Shown one piece after another: positions 63,299 to 64,000 of a DNA stretch of 64,000 nt. The position numbers and the translations under genes are program-made. This DNA comes from Chrysomallon squamiferum (taxonomy: Eukaryota; Mollusca; Gastropoda; Neomphalida; Peltospiridae): positions 25,796,744-25,860,743 of the forward strand of contig CM022670.1 in NCBI GenBank assembly GCA_012295275.1. The letters are read 5' to 3'. Every line of letters starts with the position of its first letter. Position 1 is the first letter of the stretch. The notes beneath the pieces were generated by a model. It was given only the letters and a program-made list of their open reading frames with translations, did not search any database and had not been told where the DNA came from.

Positions 63299-64000
63299 AT
63301 GGATACATTTACAGTTATATTTATTATTTACAAAAAGATGTGTTACTAACTTATGCAAACCAATTCTCCAGATCAGTATGGTTGTGAATCGTTTCCGTTC
63401 AACAAACTGCTGATCAAGCGACCATGAACACGTCATATTTTCCCAATTGTACACAATGCAGCTGACATTTTTCACTGCTTGTGGTCTGTCTATAAAAATA
63501 AATAAATTTAAAATGACCTAATGACAGTATAATTTCATCACACATGGTCTGAAATGATTGCCATGACCATCAAAAGATTTGACGTTATCGGTGTGTGTAC
63601 TTCTGACATTATAGCCATTGCTATAGAATTACGTGTTGTAAGTGTAAAGTAGGTAAAGGGAAGACAAGATAATGAAAGTGTCTGGTATAGCCACGGTACT
63701 TCCAGCGGATGACAGTTTTGTACAGACCACTGTGAAATTTTTGTTCATCGTCCTTTTAGAGAATGATTACAAGAAATATATCCATCATTTTGAAAATTAA
63801 GTTTAAAAAATTGTTCTTACTTGTCGACATTAACTAAAATTAATCATCTGATATCGAAAATATAGCTTAGAATTACGAATTATGTTGTTTGTGGGTTTTT
63901 TGTTGTTTTTTTTTTTTATTTATTTTTTTATTATCTTGTTAGCACTTACATTCCACTTCAACATAGGAATGTCCCAAAAACACTGGTTTTGGCTCGATCT
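53406..64000 (-). CDS. gp130/Domeless-like class I cytokine receptor (5' end outside window)
   Basis: Exons (- strand): 64000-63950 (partial), 63489-63351, 62952-62756, 62217-62057, 61719-61578, 61245-61151, 59883-59673, 59160-59006, 57725-57539, 56700-56542, 56065-55922, 55284-55203, 54604-54519, 53906-53406. The first exon (PVFLGHSYVEVE) looks like an Ig-like domain start. Next is the cytokine-binding module: NVSCIVYNWENMTCSW and CEDQTPTSCTW are the four-Cys pattern of domain 2, and FWSAWQ in domain 3 is the WSXWS box. Three fibronectin III domains follow, domain 5 with YWC and Cys-Trp pairs. Exon 55284-55203 gives the membrane span (AGIVIGVVVSVVLVAVF). The tail is acidic, about 190 residues. 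Such receptors bind helical cytokines at the cell surface and signal through JAK/STAT. Domains 2 to 6 each use two exons with phase-1 borders. Part of domain 1 was not resolved, and the frame does not close between the membrane exon and the next. Confidence 0.9.
55577..55750. repeat. GT-rich compound repeat in receptor intron
   Basis: Two GT tracts (about 55635-55687 and 55717-55750), each preceded by a TATGTATGCTTGCTTGT word. This suggests a tandem duplication of a mixed unit of about 90-110 bp. Confidence 0.85.
57962..58332 (+). mobile_element. Foldback MITE, 371 bp, apparently full-length
   Basis: Termini are GGGTCATTCCGTGTCAAATC and, on the other strand at the right end, GGTCATTCCATGTCAAATC. 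The inverted homology continues inward for about 100 bp: GTCTCAGATTTTTAT, AAACTTGGTATACTT and GACTGGGATCCCACA occur on both arms. It has no transposase. It lies in a receptor intron between exons 59160-59006 and 57725-57539. No clear target duplication was found, so the superfamily is left open. Confidence 0.85.
58520..58574. repeat. Poly(T) tract, 55 bp
   Basis: The longest mononucleotide run in the window, in a receptor intron. Confidence 0.95.
59281..59322. repeat. (GT)n microsatellite in receptor intron
   Basis: A GT tract of about 42 bp, some 120 bp upstream (in transcript order) of the exon at 59160-59006. An ATT array lies in the same intron at 59600-59646, about 27 nt after the donor at 59672. 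Confidence 0.9.
60081..60175. repeat. (AT)n and (AG)n compound microsatellite
   Basis: An AT tract passes directly into a perfect AG tract of about 76 bp, in a receptor intron. Confidence 0.95.
60233..60521 (+). repeat. Tandem duplication, ~177 bp offset
   Basis: 60261-60344 and 60437-60521 are virtually identical (from CTAAATAAAATAAAACTGCG through GGATGCCAGAATTTTC), and CGACTATTAT precedes both at the same offset. The sequence between them has diverged or was partly lost. Confidence 0.85.
60610..60850 (+). mobile_element. hAT-like non-autonomous element, copy 2
   Basis: Same family and orientation as 26660-26915; shares AGAGGTCTGGTGATGCC, GGGGCCAACTG, CTTTATTCGATTTAA and a C-rich right part. 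The right end is eroded (CATGTCACTG). Confidence 0.55.
61752..61799. repeat. (GATA)n microsatellite next to a receptor acceptor
   Basis: A perfect GATA array. In the transcript it is a UAUC run ending about 30 nt upstream of the acceptor of exon 61719-61578, where a polypyrimidine tract would lie. Confidence 0.95.
62340..62672. repeat. CA, CATA and TA microsatellite cluster in receptor intron
   Basis: ACAT-type sequence with a pure CA tract (62553-62580) joined to a TA tract (62581-62600). A GAT array at 62261-62305 precedes the acceptor of exon 62217-62057 in transcript order. Confidence 0.9.
63247..63297. repeat. (GT)n microsatellite near a receptor donor
   Basis: A GT tract; in the transcript it is a CA run starting about 53 nt after the donor of exon 63489-63351. 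Confidence 0.95.

Overview
This is eukaryotic, AT-rich, intron-rich DNA from an invertebrate animal. Long dinucleotide and trinucleotide microsatellites, several small DNA transposons and the gene content suggest a lophotrochozoan, most likely a mollusc. That placement is inference. I see no prokaryotic, viral or CRISPR features and no tRNA or rRNA gene.

Three multi-exon genes can be rebuilt from splice signals and codon phase. (1) On the + strand at 1.4-4.7 kb is a four-exon gene for a 295-residue, four-pass membrane protein of the TMEM272-like (DUF4728) family. (2) On the - strand at 27.1-36.8 kb is a five-exon gene for a 490-residue ovo/OVOL-type zinc-finger repressor. It has an N-terminal SNAG motif, three intact C2H2 fingers and a fourth finger that has lost a zinc-binding Cys. 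(3) On the - strand from 53.4 kb to the right edge is the bulk of a gp130/Domeless-like class I cytokine receptor. It shows the start of an Ig-like domain, a two-domain cytokine-binding module with a WSAWQ form of the WSXWS box, three more fibronectin III domains, one transmembrane segment and a cytoplasmic tail. Each of the five fibronectin III domains is built from two exons with phase-1 borders. The 5' end lies beyond the window.

The remaining sequence is mostly non-coding. Between 5 and 27 kb are microsatellites, a degenerate minisatellite (21.9-22.3 kb) and a ~0.5 kb inverted repeat (13.1-13.6 and 16.2-16.7 kb). The repeat carries two opposed copies of a short putative exon; beside the right copy is an exon encoding a membrane span, so part of a fourth, unidentified gene probably lies on the - strand near 16 kb. 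Intron 1 of the ovo gene holds a 235-bp Tc1/mariner/IS630-type element with TA target duplications, a Tigger-like fragment and a CA array inside a ~95-bp-arm palindrome. Between 37 and 53 kb are a 26-28 bp minisatellite (47.0-47.4 kb), one member of a dispersed repeat pair that ends in GA microsatellites, and two tentative head-to-head N-terminal exons near 50 kb (one signal anchor, one signal peptide). Receptor introns contain a full-length foldback MITE (58.0-58.3 kb), a hAT-like repeat and a recent 177-bp tandem duplication (60.2-60.5 kb).

No shared pathway links the three genes directly. The receptor would be expected to signal through JAK/STAT and the ovo protein is a nuclear regulator of epithelial or germline fate. 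Their adjacency looks like ordinary linkage.
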